Positions 12,024-23,688 of a stretch of DNA of 64,000 nt are shown piece after piece (the stretch's first letter is position 1; every line of letters starts with the position of its first letter). A program made the position numbers and the translations under genes. The notes beneath the pieces were generated by a model that worked only from the letters and a program-made list of their open reading frames with translations, did not search any database and was not told the DNA's origin. This stretch comes from Saururus chinensis (Eukaryota; Streptophyta; Magnoliopsida; Piperales; Saururaceae), in NCBI GenBank assembly GCA_035235625.1, contig CP141140.1, positions 63,976,581 through 64,040,580 of the forward strand, written 5' to 3'.

Positions 12024-15000
12024 TGTAATATCCCTAATTTTCCAGAGTTTTGAAAATTAAATACGTAGAAAATAGGGTGTTTGACCTATTGATATTCTTA
12101 GTAAATAACTTCCTCCCTAGATATAATTTATGGCTAAAACTAATTTTATTAGTAAGTAGACAGATAGAGCTTCGAAACGTCACTAAGAACGCATGAATCA
12201 GAGTTCAGAAGAGGGAGATATGACTGTTCGAAGTTGAGTATATCATACTAGGCCCGTTTACCCGATTTAGGCTGTATTTTGCCCGTTTAAGCCATTTTGT
12301 AGGCCCGGTTATTTATAATTCCGAAATTTATTTTTAAGGTCCTAATTAAGTGGCCTAACTGGGGAGGATTGCCCAACTTCTCAGGGGATTAGGATTTCTA
12401 ATACCCATGCTTATAAAAAGGCTTTTGAGGGCACAATTAAAGGGGTTTTTTTGGGGTTGAGGAAGGAGAGTGGGCGGAGAAGGCTGCCGAGGAAATTTTC
12501 TAGCAATGCTTCAGTGGTGGAGGATGATATCAACTCGGCCACGGAGGTAGGATTTCAAGTTTAGATTATTGTCGATTTTGTTAACTGATTAAATGGAAAT
12601 TATAGTGGTTTCTGCAGATAATTGTGTTTTTTGCAAATACTGTTCATGTAATTACGTGAACAATATTTTAAAATTTTTAGTCCCCGATATAGCCATTGGA
12701 AAGGGCCGCACTAGCCTCGGCGGTCCTGATTTGGCCATAGCAACTTGTATCCGGTGGCGTTGGTGGCGGCAGATTGCCTGCCGCAGCTGCCGGATCTCAG
12801 TAGAAAAAAAAAAGAAAAAGAAAGGGGAAAGGAGAACATGTGGCGGCGATGCACAGCCGCTGGCCTGAGGATGGGCTAGGGCTGCCGGAATCACCATACG
12901 ATGGCAATCCAGTCAAGCCCAACCCATTGGAAGGCCATGGCACCCTGCCGTCGTGGCTTCTCCGGTGGAAAAGAAAAAAAAACGCGTCTTTGGGCTTAGC
13001 TAGCCACCGGGTGGTGGCGAGGGCCAACCTCACTTGGATCACTGCCTAGAGGCGATTTGTGGAGCACAAGCCACCGCCCTGCGTGGCGGCCTGGGACGGC
13101 ACTGCTAGAGGCATTTTCGCCTCTGGCCGGACGCGGAGAAGACGACCCGCATTGCGGGTCGTCAACCCGAACCAAACCGGTTCGGTTTAAAAAAAAAGAA
13201 TGGAGTGAACTGGGTCCGGTTTAGGGGGCTAAAAGTGTAAAAAAATTCTAAAAAAAATACTCGAGTACCCCAAGTGGTGTGGGAGTATTCTGACCAAGTT
13301 TTAAACCAGGAAAAAATCCCAGTGTCTTTAAAATAACTAATTTACCCTTGTGAGTTTAAGCGTAGAGTAATAGTTAATGACCAAACTTCGGGGCACCGGT
13401 TCAGTGGCCTGTGAATGATCTTAAAAATTGGGAAAATTCTCAATGAGATTGTAATGAGTAACCTAAATTTAGACTAATTTACAAGGTGGGAAAAATCCCA
13501 GTATGTAGATAATTGACTATTCAACCCCTAGGATTAATCGTAGTTCGTTAAGTCAACCTGGGTCGGTTCAAGGGGTTCACAACTCTCTCACATGTTAGGA
13601 AAATTACACAGAGTCCATGAAGTCAAGTAGTATGCTTGAGTTCATGTTTGGACCCGTCAGATGTCATTAAGGCCTTAAACCAAATGACAGAAATACCCCT
13701 ATACAAACAGGCCCGCATTCGTATGAATGTTGTTAACGGGCCAATGTGATATTGAAACCTTTGGAGAGGTTAAAGACTTACCTGAGTGTAGAGAGGACTG
13801 TATCCAATGTTGGATAATTACTCTAATGCCCTTAGGTGCATTGCGACCAGTTTCATAAAGATTTATTAAGATAACCCAATGAGGGTTAGGGCACGAGAGC
13901 TCGAATAATTCTTATATCATTAATGAATTTTATTATTGATATTATGATCTGCTTGGACCTGTGTAGTTCTGATGGTTTATGTTATTCTTTGTTTCGATTT
14001 TTGATATTGATGTTGTGATAGTAATTTATTACTATCTTAATATTATTGAAAGATTAATTAATGGGGTTTAATAGCTTTGGATTGGGCGAGAACACCTAAT
14101 CAAGATAAAGACTAAAATACCTCATAGGGGTCTTAGACTAGTTCATACAGTGAACAAAGTTTTTGACCTAACGATTTGCCTTGGTTGATGAACCGATGAC
14201 ATGTCTCAAGTTGTAAACCTTAGTCTAGAAGGGACTAATAGGGTTTGGGATAGTTATTCGGAATCCTAGCTTATGGATGAGCAAGATAGGGTTCAGAATC
14301 GTTTCCTAAGTTTTAACACTTTTGAGGAGCTGCTGATTTGACCATGTAGTTGCACCTCCCCATTGGAGGGAGTTCCATGTGAGTCGGGCTCACCACATAT
14401 CTATTGAGGATCTTTTAGTGTACATGCATTTAGGGTCGCTGACATCCTGCTTGGTTGGCATCTCTGACCACTTTTGTTCAGGTGCAGTTGTAGGCCATAC
14501 TCTTCCACTCTAGTTAGGTCCTTATGGGCTAGGTTGGGAGATGACACTTCCTGGTGGATTTCAGGGGCCAGGTGGATGCCAGGGTGCTTCATTATCATTT
14601 GTTACTTAGGTTGACATCTGATGAGTCTGTCTAGCATTGCGATTAGATGGGGATAATAATTATCGAACAATGGTTCGAGAGATAATTAATAACATTGATT
14701 AATATTGCTTGTTTAATTAGAACAAGTTGAATGATTAAAGAACTTGCATAAAATGTAGGTTGATTGAAAATACTTAAGCATTGTATGTGTGATGCTATGC
14801 TTTTTAGTATAGTGTAGTATTAGTCAGAACTACGTTTGGATCCGATCTTGTTAGAAACATTGAAGATGTTGTCTGATGAATACGTAGGCAACTAACATCG
14901 AGTGATGTTGGCCTGATCCGAAAAATATTAAATTTTACTTCTGTTCTTTTAAATGCTCCTCCAGGGGGAAGAGATGTTTTGTTGCATGTTTGGTCTTGTT

Positions 15001-15386
15001 TGCTTGCAGGTTCTTTAGATGGGGACGTTGCGAGATCGGGACGTTTGTGGGCATTTGAGGACAACGTTGCATTAGTAGGATCTTGTTTCTTACTTCTACA
15101 ATTGTGTAAGTTATTGTAATTACTGGCGTGAGAGCCAACTTTACTTGGTTATTTTTTTCAGAAAGAGGACAGACTTGTACTTAGAGGGTTAACCTGCTAT
15201 TTTTAGAATTTGACATGTATAATAATATCATATGTTTTGATATTCGTATTTGTGAACCCCGGTTATCACGACCTGGATATTTAATTAGATGATTTGTTTT
15301 GTGTTTAAGAAAGAAAAAAATTTATTGTGATTTATCGCATAACCTTTATTGTAAAAAGGGTTTTAAAAAAAATTCGGGCCATGATA
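12024..15386 (+). mobile_element. Solo LTR (~3.36 kb) inserted in the Ty3/gypsy reverse transcriptase
   Basis: It begins TGTAATATCCC and ends AATTCGGGCCATGATA, where the last bases look like a decayed GTGACA terminus. The flanks are GTTTT (12019-12023) and ATTTC (15387-15391), which differ by two transitions and could both derive from GTTTC. The host RT frame continues across it: EEHLK is encoded on the minus strand just right of it and HL-IVLxTLRTHQ just left. A plus-strand TATA-like box, CTTATAAAAAGG, lies at 12410-12421. The segment 14815-14925 shares the GCAGAACTACG/TACGTAGGCAAC block with the LTRs at 2504-6662 and 62912. GC-rich DNA at 12690-13150 gives several spurious short frames. No coding sequence was recognised. 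Confidence 0.75.
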
Positions 15387-15391
15387 ATTTC

Positions 15392-15938
15392 AAGTGCTCC
15401 TCAACACAAGTAAAATAAATTAGGATGTCATCAACAAATACAATCAAAATTTTATTTAAATAAACCTGAAAAATTATATTCATGAGGTCCATGAAGGTTG
15501 CAGGGGCATTTGTCAACCCAAATAACATTACTAGAAATTCATAGTAATCATAGCAGGTAAAAAAAGTTGTCTTGGATATATCCTCACCCCATATTATCAA
15601 TTAGTGGTAACCAGACAGTAAATTTATTTTTAAGAAATTTTTTGCCTTTTGTAACTCATCAAACATGTCACCAATACAAGGAAAATGATATTTATTTTTT
15701 ATAGTGATGATGTTGGGAATCCTATAGTCTATACACAATCTTAGTAACCCATCTTTTCCAACAAAAAAATTGGTGCTCCCAAAGGTGGGATATTGGGTTG
15801 GATAAATCCTTTATCTAATTAGTTGTAACGAGCTACTTGATTTTAATGATTTTAACCTCAAATATTTTTTAAAAATTTTGTACAATGCAAAGTCCATAAA
15901 TATAACCCCCCTATGAGGCAAAATCTCAATGGGTTTTC
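15392..15938 (-). mobile_element. Ty3/gypsy reverse transcriptase N-terminal half
   Basis: On the minus strand this reads LDKGFIQPNIPPLGAP (about 15830-15780), then CIDYR-like and KNFLKINLLSGYH stretches. An almost open segment at 15600-15392 follows, with [20 protein letters not shown] and the catalytic [10 protein letters not shown] (the YxDD-type FVDD box). It ends at EEHLK, where the solo LTR at 12024-15386 interrupts the gene. Upstream protease and gag are missing: the sequence passes directly into a CCCH-gene fragment at about 15940, so the element was truncated there. Confidence 0.85.
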
Positions 15939-15939
15939 T

Positions 15940-16560
15940 ATTCTTTTAGTAAGGACTCCATCTCTAGTAGGTTTAGACTTGTTATTGACAGCTGCAACGG
16001 CTCTCATGAGCTTGCGAGCAACAGCTTTGGCTCCTCTTTGCCAAAGCTCGGTGATTGGGAAACGTTTTTATGCTTTACACTCATTGTGGGCTGAGCATAA
16101 GGAATCCATGTGAGGCGTTCATTTTCAAGACCGACGGTGTGTGCCATCGGTCTTGAAAATGAACGCCTCACAGATGTTCCTTACTCTTAGCTCACTGTCG
16201 CACGGAGCATAAAAAAATGCTTCCCAGTGATGGAAGTGCACCAATAACAACCACAATCATAACTGGCACACCAATAACAACCACAACTGCCACCAATTTC
16301 ATTAGGATTAGAATTCTCCAAATAAGAAGTTGGATTGGGAAACTCAAGGTTGATGTGTCTCATAAGTTGAAGAAATATGCTACTTTCGCAATCAGGAGCA
16401 CTAACAATAATGAAGGCTTAGGGCTAGCACACAGTGGTGAGACTGATGTTCCATGAGTCTAGTCGTTTATCATCTGCCTTCTACGGTTGGAATGGGATGA
16501 ACGCTCTGAACAGCAGTGTGACCTCGGACATGCTTGCACCATGATCAGAGCAGGCGTATT
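15940..16560 (+). pseudogene. Truncated, inverted paralogue of the CCCH zinc-finger gene (C-terminal end only)
   Basis: The plus-strand translation matches the C-terminal third of the minus-strand CCCH protein at 20034-22013. VRTPSLVGLDLLLTAATALM (15946-16005) aligns with [40 protein letters not shown] (16362-16424) aligns with [30 protein letters not shown] near 16485-16515 aligns with [10 protein letters not shown]. Several stops, a frameshift before the tail and an inserted MITE (16056-16226) show that it is a pseudogene. The zinc fingers and ankyrin repeats are absent because the 5' part is lost at the junction with the Ty3/gypsy fragment. The functional copy has an intronless coding region, so segmental duplication and retroposition cannot be told apart here. 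Confidence 0.88.
16056..16226. mobile_element. MITE with long hairpin and 5-bp target duplication, inside the CCCH pseudogene
   Basis: The 171-bp insertion begins TGGGAAACGTTTTTATGC and ends GCATAAAAAAATGCTTCCCA, with GTGAT duplicated at 16051-16055 and 16227-16231. Removing it plus one GTGAT rejoins the pseudogene reading frame. The whole element is one inverted repeat: outer arms are imperfect, but the inner arms at 16110-16137 and 16144-16171 pair over 28 positions with one mismatch around a 6-nt loop. The superfamily is uncertain, because 5-bp duplications do not suit Stowaway, Tourist, hAT or Mutator. Confidence 0.85.
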
Positions 16561-17870
16561 GAGAGCAGGAGCAGATGATGGATTGAAGGAGGGGCTCGAC
16601 TATTTATTTACAACAAACACCTAAACATAACATGGTACAACATAATCAGGTACAAAAACATGACACAAACACACAACATAAATCACACAATGAAGGTTTG
16701 ATCTTCAGAGCCGAGAGCATTGCAAGATAATCATCTCTATTCAGTAGACCTCAAATTGCATCATCAAGGGCTATAGCCTACCCCAACTTTTGTGCGGCGA
16801 AAAACAACCACGAGCTGCTACTACATAACGTAATAGTAATAGAGGCCTATGTCTTGGGTGCATTGTCTGATGCAGCTATCTCACACACCACGAACTTCTA
16901 CCCCGCCTCTAGACGAGTGGATGAGGCACGCCTGGTGAAGACACCAACAACCATGTTCAAGATGGACCTCCAGCCTAGGTTCGCTGTTTGGTTACAACTT
17001 TGCAACATTGTTGAAATCAATAAGCCATGCAATGCATCGCTTTCATGCATTACTTTCAATGGAAATTAGATATGTGTACCTATCTTCTAGAATTTACCTA
17101 AAAAAGCACTCTTGTAGAATATGGAGTATGTGAATATCCAAATTTAGTGGTGGTTAGTGGAAACAAGTCCCCTCTTAGTTTCTTACCTTCCCCGCCGTGC
17201 CGGGTGTTACAGAGGTGCCCAGCAAACACCTACCATGTGGCACTCGTAAGGCAAAATAGCCAAATAAGTAAGTCTTGCTCATCAATGTCATGGCCTCGTA
17301 CTATGTGACAAAGTGTCTAGCCAGTAAAGCCAAGCGACGAACTTATCCCAAGGCGGACATATGAACAAGCCGAGACATTTCTCAAGCTAGCTAATTGGAG
17401 GGGGACACATCCTTGTGATATACGGATCTAACTTAGGCAACTCGGATATCTGAGCATTCCATCTCAACCAAATACATGCAAAGGTTAATATTTTCCAACA
17501 AGCCATAAGGCCGGACGATTGCCCCATAAGTCTGAGAGCCCTATCTCCAAGTAGACGGGGCTCCTGGCATAATAAATAACATTACAACAAACCTTTGTTG
17601 TCATACAAGATAGCCAATTGCAAGTCTAGGCATCATACCAACAACTTAATATTTCAGCTCACCATGTCCCCCCTTATATAGCATAAGAGATTTTTTTTAT
17701 TACATTCGAGTGTCAGCCAAAGTGGTTGTACAGGCATGGTTCCTCCAAAGTTTGCTAAACGACCCCAAAATACTCCACAAGACTCTTTAACACTATTTAG
17801 GCAATACTGTTCAACACTATTTAAGCAGGAAGAGACATTTTAAGACTCCAAATTTGTGTTAGTAAACTAT
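16561..17870. other. No gene recognised; probable remnant DNA
   Basis: About 16600-16700 is rich in ACAACA/CATAACA words. A 71-codon open frame at 16854-17069 has no recognisable motif. GGGTGTTACA at about 17204-17213 resembles an LTR 3' terminus on the plus strand, but no partner end was found. The rest, to 17870, is unremarkable mixed-composition sequence with scattered short direct words. Confidence 0.4.
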
Positions 17871-17879
17871 GTATCCCAA

Positions 17880-18180
17880 CATAGTTAACTATATATACAC
17901 ATCTTTGCATATATTCTGCATAACGTTACATGCATTCTACGTAAGGTTGCACAACATTGCATACCTTCCCTACAATGCCTGCATACATGGTGTGCAATAT
18001 TATAAACAATTCCTATAATGCATGCATATTTAGTATAAAATATTTTTACACATGTACGTCTTAGTATGTGTCACGAATAGTTTATTTTACTATTCCGTAA
18101 CAAAGGACGGACTATAAAACAAAAAAGGGTATTTCCTCCCCCGTCCCTTTGCCGGCCGCTCTGGAGCTGCCAAGCGCAGT
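17880..18180 (+). mobile_element. LTR remnant related to the copy at 56885-57060
   Basis: The ordered words CCTGCATACATGGTGTGCAA, TTCCTATAATGCATGCA, TATGTGTCACGAATAG and ATTCCGTAAC here correspond one by one to CCTGTACACATGATATGCAA, TTCCTATAATGCATGTA, CATGTCACGAGTAG and ACCCCGTGAC at 56900-57030. The differences are mostly C/T and G/A, and this copy is much more AT-rich. It is therefore a decayed fragment of the same LTR family. Confidence 0.6.
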
Positions 18181-20033
18181 AAAATATAAGCACCCACAAA
18201 GGAACGAAGAGGACCAAAGGATTTATCAAAAAAATTTAGTATAAAATTTATAAGGACAAAGTCTCCATCATTTTCGTTAGCTCGTGACTTGAATCAAACG
18301 CCTCCATATTTGACTTAACATGAACCATACGAAAGATTCACTGATAATAATGTGTAAAAAGACAAATGAAATCAAATCATAATGATGTGTAATATCATAT
18401 GCAGCATCCTATTGCAAACGCCATTATCTCTTTGTCTAACAAAAATATTGATACTTTAGCCAACAGTAGAACTAAAAACGAATCGTTGATACCTCTTTAA
18501 GCGATACGAGTGGCTTTAAGGGAACATCTCCATAGGCATACATGTTTGCATTGTACCACATTTCAATCCAATATTCCAATAAATTTCTCTTTTCACCAAA
18601 CCCATTTGCTGTGCAGCCAACTCTTTAGTTCCTAGCCAAAAATAACAACGCCTATTTAATTCTCGCAATTTATTCACGAGCTTACTGAAAAAATGTATTC
18701 TTGTACAGATTGAAGCATATCGTCAATAGAAACGAGTAGCAAAAGCATCAAATTCTAGCTTTTTGATCAACCCCTCAAAGTAGCGAATGGACATTGTTGA
18801 GAGTGATTACCAGGAGGAAGGAAAATATTTTCCTTCTTCTCTCACTTGTTGCTGCTGTTATAGCAAAGGGGGAAAAAGAAAAAATTGTTACTGCTGATGT
18901 CCAAGAAAATGTATTTGTCATCTTCTTTTTCTCTTCCTCAAAGACTGTCGTTTTCTATCTTAATGTTTGGATAGGAGAAGGCTTCCAATTCATATAAAAA
19001 AGAAATAAATAAGGGAATGGTATAAAGCCACCACCGATGTTCAGATGCTTCCAACAAAGCATCCAAATAAAAAATGTTCATCATCATATTGCTTCTTTCT
19101 CATCCAATTCTTAAAACAAATATACTATCAACAGTGGACTGTTTGCACTTTAGTTCAATCAGTCAATGATAAGGCAAACTTCAAGTGTCGCGAAGCAACG
19201 AGACAGGTACGTATTGAAAGATGAAATTCTCTAAACAACGACACTTTCTCGCTCAAGAAATAATTTGCAGACTCAACTCATCTTCGCTCAAAGTTTATAT
19301 TGTGCTCTTGGAGAAAATGGTGGTGATAGTCTAAGAAAAGCAACTCTTTAAGTTTTGATAATATTATTAATATTTATGTGGTTTAGTTTTGCAGGGACCT
19401 TTCCTTGAAGATGCTATCATAGCCGTTAAACGGCTGACATAAACACCCTTCCTGACAAACCAAAACCAGGAAATGCCTGGAAAATAAGCAGCCAATCTAT
19501 TTTATCAACTCAATATCTCAGAAGAACAATGACGCAAAGAACAGTATCCAAACTGCCACACAGTACAGAGTTCATGAATAATTTCACACAGATAAGACGA
19601 TGAATTACAAATCAAAACTGTTTCACTGCTGACAAGCATCACCTTAAAAGCTTTCAAGTCTTCAATTTTATATAAGCAGATTAAATGGCAAAGGGGAAAG
19701 TTAAAGAAACAGAAGATAACAAATCACAAGAACAAAATGGAACTCTTATTCATACAAAAGACAGTTCCTCTTACATAAACTATCCAACAATTAATCCCCA
19801 AATAAATTCCATTTGAACTCTAGACTCTTTTATATCCCTGCTACATATAAATTTGAACACCAAAACGGCCAATTTAAATGTAGCTAAGAGCAAACCAACT
19901 TGATTTGCTCAGCTTGATCTGATGCCTCGGCATTGCTACATTTTCTTTTCTAGAAAAAATTTCCTTCACGCTTACGTTACAGAAAAAAATATAACAAATT
20001 TAATCAGTTGGAAGTAAAAAAATTATGTCAGTC
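18181..20033. other. Intergenic DNA and probable 3' UTR of the CCCH gene
   Basis: No coding motif is seen. The 300-400 bases next to the stop codon (about 19650-20033, read on the minus strand) are the likely 3' untranslated region. The polyadenylation site cannot be fixed by eye. A 67-codon frame at 18794-18997 is low-complexity and unsupported. Confidence 0.5.
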
Positions 20034-22013
20034 TCAATCCTGCTCTCCATATGATTGCTCTCCCCATGGTGCAAGTGTCTCCAAGGAGTTAAGAGGGTTC
20101 ATCCCATTCCACCCCTGGGAGACAGATGGAAGTGACTGGACCCATGAAAGATCTGGCTCACTACTATCTGTGAACCCTAAGCCTTCATTATTGCCAGTGC
20201 TCCTAATGGCAAAAGTAGCAGATTTCTTCAACTTATGCAACTCATCGCCCTGAATTCCCCAATCTAATTTCTCGTTTGGAGAACTCCAATCTGACAGCAT
20301 GGAATTGGTTGTACTTGTGGTTGACATTGTAGTAATGGGCTTTGGAGTTAAAACAATATTGTTATAATGGTTTACCCCACTTCTATCACAGAAGCTCTGG
20401 CTCCTCTTTGCAAATGCTGCTGCTCTCGAGTTCATGAGAGCTGCAGCAGCCGCCAACGACGAGTCTAAACCTAATGGAGACGGAGACCTTACCAGCGAGG
20501 AAGAACCATTCCCAGCATACCCATTGTTCTTAAAACTTGAAGACTGGAATTGGGTACTGGAAGAATTTCCTAGTCCTTGCTGTGACAATGTCGAAGCATC
20601 AAAAGAGCCAAACATCTCGCCAAGGTTGGGAGTTGCCAAGGAGCTCATATGGTTGAACTTGCCACTGCGACTACCAGTGGAGGCAGCAAGAGAACGGGCA
20701 AACGAATTTGAACTGTTAGCTTGCATCGAGAGGTTTGCAATCTCATCAATCAACTGGTGCTGATGAAGACTCTCCAATCCGACCAAATCCATGCCCAAAT
20801 CCAGATCTTTAGCACCCAATGAGGACTTGAGCCGGCTGCCGGACAACTGCAGCGCAGGCGGGGCCAGCGACTGGCTCGGCCAGGTAGGGCTATCAATAGC
20901 TGACGCAAAAGAAGGTGACATCGGGGGAGTAGAAGTTGGCAGCATCATCATGGATGAGCCACCCATTGACAATGGACTGACAGAGGCCATATCCATGGAA
21001 GACACAGAAGGCGGGCGAAGCTCCTCCAGCTTGTGGGCGAAGAAGCAGACTCTCCTATTGCAGTTGGCCTCCTCTTTGCAGAGGCGGGTGCGATATTGAG
21101 CAGGATGAAGCCAACACTCAAACACCCCGTGCGCATAATCGCAGGCATCCCCCTGCCTGCAGATCCCCTTCCTGAACTCCGGGCAGGGGACGCAGCTGTA
21201 CTGGTACTTCCTCGGGTCCCGCCGCCTCGCATTCTCGCCTGGGTGGGCGAAGGGGCACTCCGTCCAGTCATGGGAGTACATCCTCGAGCAGGGCCTCACC
21301 TTGAACACATACATTCTGAAATCATCTGAACTGAAAATCCCACTCTTAATGTCTGGCAGCGTAGTGTCGATAAAATATTCCTTCTTCTCCGACTCCGATC
21401 GCGGCGAATCCCCCGATTTCGTGCTGTTAGCCGCCCCATCGCTGTTCTCTTCGCTGTTGGGCTTGATGTTGCTGCTCTTTCTTTCTTTGATCATACTCTC
21501 CAAGCTCTTCTTCGACTTCGTGCCGCCCACGGGGCGGGCAATCAAATCTCCAGGGCGATTTCCGTTGGCATCAAGAGCATTCAAATCCGCGGAGGCTGCA
21601 AGCAGCAGCAGAACGATCTCGGCGGCGTTGGGTGACCCACCGGCCGCGGCGCAGTGAAGAGCGGTGGCGCCGTCCGACCCACACGCGCGGTTGACTTCGG
21701 TGCCGCCGAGGGAGAGGATGTACTTCATCACGTCGGAGCTTCCGTACAAGGAAGCGATCATCAGCGGGGTCCGCAGGTCCCACCCCATCTTCCCCGACCC
21801 AATTCGCCGGCTGTACCAGGGGGCCGGCGCTTGAACGTCGCAGCCCTCCTCCGCCGCCACCTTCTTGAAGGCGACCAGGTCGTTTAAAGCCGCCAACTCT
21901 AGCAGGATTGACAAGGACTGGGTATTATTGTTGGGCTTCTGAAGCTTCGCCTCTTCCATGGCAAATCCCGGTGGGATCATTTTCTTCCTCAAACTCTCCG
22001 GTCCTCCACACAT
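20034..22013 (-). CDS. Ankyrin-repeat tandem CCCH zinc-finger protein (plant RR-TZF family)
   Basis: The coding region is intronless and gives 659 residues. The start [11 protein letters not shown] is chosen because family members begin this way; an in-frame upstream ATG lies beyond a 5'-leader splice acceptor. Two ankyrin repeats lie at about 81-113 and 116-148 ([21 protein letters not shown]). The linker [16 protein letters not shown] precedes the Arg-rich zinc-finger block: a CX5HX4CX3H motif at Cys242-His257, then CX7CX5CX3H at Cys277-His295 and CX5CX4CX3H at Cys312-His327. The C-terminal half is Ser-rich, with an Ala-rich helix ([15 protein letters not shown]) and a conserved [13 protein letters not shown] stretch. 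Known plant relatives bind RNA, shuttle between nucleus and cytoplasmic granules, and act in stress and hormone responses; that role is inferred here. Length is close to the longer family members (about 600-700). A broken inverted paralogue lies 4 kb away at 15940-16560. Confidence 0.95.
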   Translation of the reverse strand: MCGGPESLRKKMIPPGFAMEEAKLQKPNNNTQSLSILLELAALNDLVAFKKVAAEEGCDVQAPAPWYSRRIGSGKMGWDLRTPLMIASLYGSSDVMKYILSLGGTEVNRACGSDGATALHCAAAGGSPNAAEIVLLLLAASADLNALDANGNRPGDLIARPVGGTKSKKSLESMIKERKSSNIKPNSEENSDGAANSTKSGDSPRSESEKKEYFIDTTLPDIKSGIFSSDDFRMYVFKVRPCSRMYSHDWTECPFAHPGENARRRDPRKYQYSCVPCPEFRKGICRQGDACDYAHGVFECWLHPAQYRTRLCKEEANCNRRVCFFAHKLEELRPPSVSSMDMASVSPLSMGGSSMMMLPTSTPPMSPSFASAIDSPTWPSQSLAPPALQLSGSRLKSSLGAKDLDLGMDLVGLESLHQHQLIDEIANLSMQANSSNSFARSLAASTGSRSGKFNHMSSLATPNLGEMFGSFDASTLSQQGLGNSSSTQFQSSSFKNNGYAGNGSSSLVRSPSPLGLDSSLAAAAALMNSRAAAFAKRSQSFCDRSGVNHYNNIVLTPKPITTMSTTSTTNSMLSDWSSPNEKLDWGIQGDELHKLKKSATFAIRSTGNNEGLGFTDSSEPDLSWVQSLPSVSQGWNGMNPLNSLETLAPWGEQSYGEQD

Positions 22014-22070
22014 AAAGCTTTTTACTACTAAATTCCTCCACTGAAGAACAACAGCGAGGTTGATCTCTGC

Positions 22071-22596
22071 CTGCACAGACAAAAAAGGAGACGTTTTTCA
22101 GAACCAGAAGCAGAAGAGCAGTACTAATCATACAGCAACTATTCTTCACCTATAAGAACAACCCGCCACCGCTTCAGCAAATCAGACTAGAATCTATCTA
22201 AATTATGTTTGCCATAGTAACTTGGGAGAGTAATCCATGAACTAATATAGAAGTAAAATAATATTATAATCAAGATGAGAATCGGATTTTTGCGAGCATA
22301 CAAAGTTAATAAAAACCTTCCTTAACCGCATCAGATATGCTCATAGAAAGCACCATGACAGATTGTAAACAGGCAGTATCCAGTTCGGCAAATCTTAGAT
22401 TTTTTTTCTTTAATTTAACTTCAAGAAGAATCCGAAGCTTTTAGACGAAAATCAACAAACTACAAAACCCGTCATTAAAATATTCGCCCTTTTGGGCTCT
22501 CTGAATATCAGAAAGAATCAAAAGCTAAACAACAATCCCTACCCAGTTCTCAAAGGATTTGAAGAACAACCCATAATCGAAAAGAGAGAGACTTAC
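22071..22596 (-). other. Probable 5'-leader intron of the CCCH gene
   Basis: On the minus strand a strong donor, GGCTG then GTAAGT, falls at 22596-22591. An acceptor, TTTTTTGTCTGTGCAG, ends at 22071. Splicing would join an untranslated first exon upstream of 22597 to the coding exon starting at 22070 and would remove in-frame upstream sequence. The intron is 526 bp and T-rich. The transcript start probably lies in the GA/CT-rich region near 22650-22900. Confidence 0.65.
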
Positions 22597-23160
22597 CAGC
22601 CGCCACAAGAATCAGAACGAACAGGAAAGCCAAAAAGAAAAATACAGTTTCTTTTTCGTATTTAGAATCGATAAACAAATGAAAAAGACAACAACTCGGA
22701 AGCCCTTATTTCGTATTCATCGAAAGAAAAAACAAAGACAAAAGAATAGAAACATGGCAGAGAAAGGGATGAACCAGAGATGAGAGACTTGGGCTGCCAC
22801 ATACCTTGGGAAGAGAGTGCGAAATCCGCGTGCGGGTGGGAGTGGGGAGATGGGCTGGGGAAGGGGTGGGCTTAAGTAGAGGAAGGAAGAGTGGGGGATG
22901 AAGAGGAAGGCGGCAGGAAAATTGCAGACTTTTCTTCGGTCAAAAAAGAAGGAAAGGATTGAAGGGGCGAGAGGAGAGGAGAGGAGAGGAGACAAGGAGG
23001 AAGTTGCCTGCGTTTGATTTCCGGTTGACCCCGGTTGGTTCGAAGGAGACTGAATTCCCGAGTCAAAATTACACTCACATGAAACTCCACTTCTGCTCTA
23101 GGTGTAAGCTGTATCCAACATGGTAAATATCCAATTGTAAACTCCTCCATGTTTTACAAA
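22597..23160 (-). promoter_or_regulatory. Leader and promoter region of the CCCH gene
   Basis: This stretch is CT-rich on the gene strand, with a GAGGA simple repeat at about 22970-22991 on the plus strand. Such CT-rich tracts are common around plant transcription starts. A second possible donor (CCCAAG then GTATGT, at 22804) has no convincing acceptor nearby. No TATA box stands out. The boundaries are inferred from the gene's position only. Confidence 0.4.
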
Positions 23161-23253
23161 TTACTGAGAAATCCCAACAAAGTAACATGTTTGCTCTCTT
23201 AATCCTGGAAAATTCTGCCATGCCTAGAATATAGAATATAAAGTTAAATAATA

Positions 23254-23300
23254 CTCCCTCTATCTCATATCAAAGTTCGCATTTCAAAAAATTATTTATT
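23254..23300. mobile_element. Single Stowaway-like MITE terminus
   Basis: TACTCCCTCTATCTCATATCAAAG is close to the CTCCCTCCGTCCCAT terminus of plant Tc1/mariner Stowaway-type MITEs, next to TA. No matching opposite terminus was found within 400 bases, so this is probably a truncated copy. Confidence 0.4.
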
Positions 23301-23688
23301 TTACATTGAGTTTTATTTTTCATAATTTTGCTAATTAAAAAGATTTTTAATAGAAAAGGGAACTGAGAGTGGTAGTAAGGGATGTTAATGGTGGAACTGT
23401 GGAGGAGGAAGAGGGGAGTGGTATGTAATGAGTTTTTCAACAAAAAAATATAGCAAGGTAAAATCATCTTAAAGCTGAAGTTTCATAAGCCATACGAGTT
23501 ATGTGTCTAATTTTACAAGTCTTAGTGGTTATGTGCAATATGGCTATAATTCATATGGGTTATATTCAATCTACCCAATATGCAATTGGATTCAAAGTTT
23601 GTAGGATAGAAGAAGTAACATAAACTAAACACAATTAATCTAAGCATTGCATATTGAAGTAAATCAAAGCCTAGGAATAAAAACTGTA

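Noticed and set aside
12593-13049. GC-rich genes on both strands near 12.6-13.0 kb
   Set aside because: The frames lie inside the solo LTR, overlap on both strands and show no protein motif.
20434-21887. Plus-strand open frames of 77-118 codons over the CCCH gene
   Set aside because: They are antisense shadows of the long minus-strand coding region, which has clear zinc-finger and ankyrin motifs.
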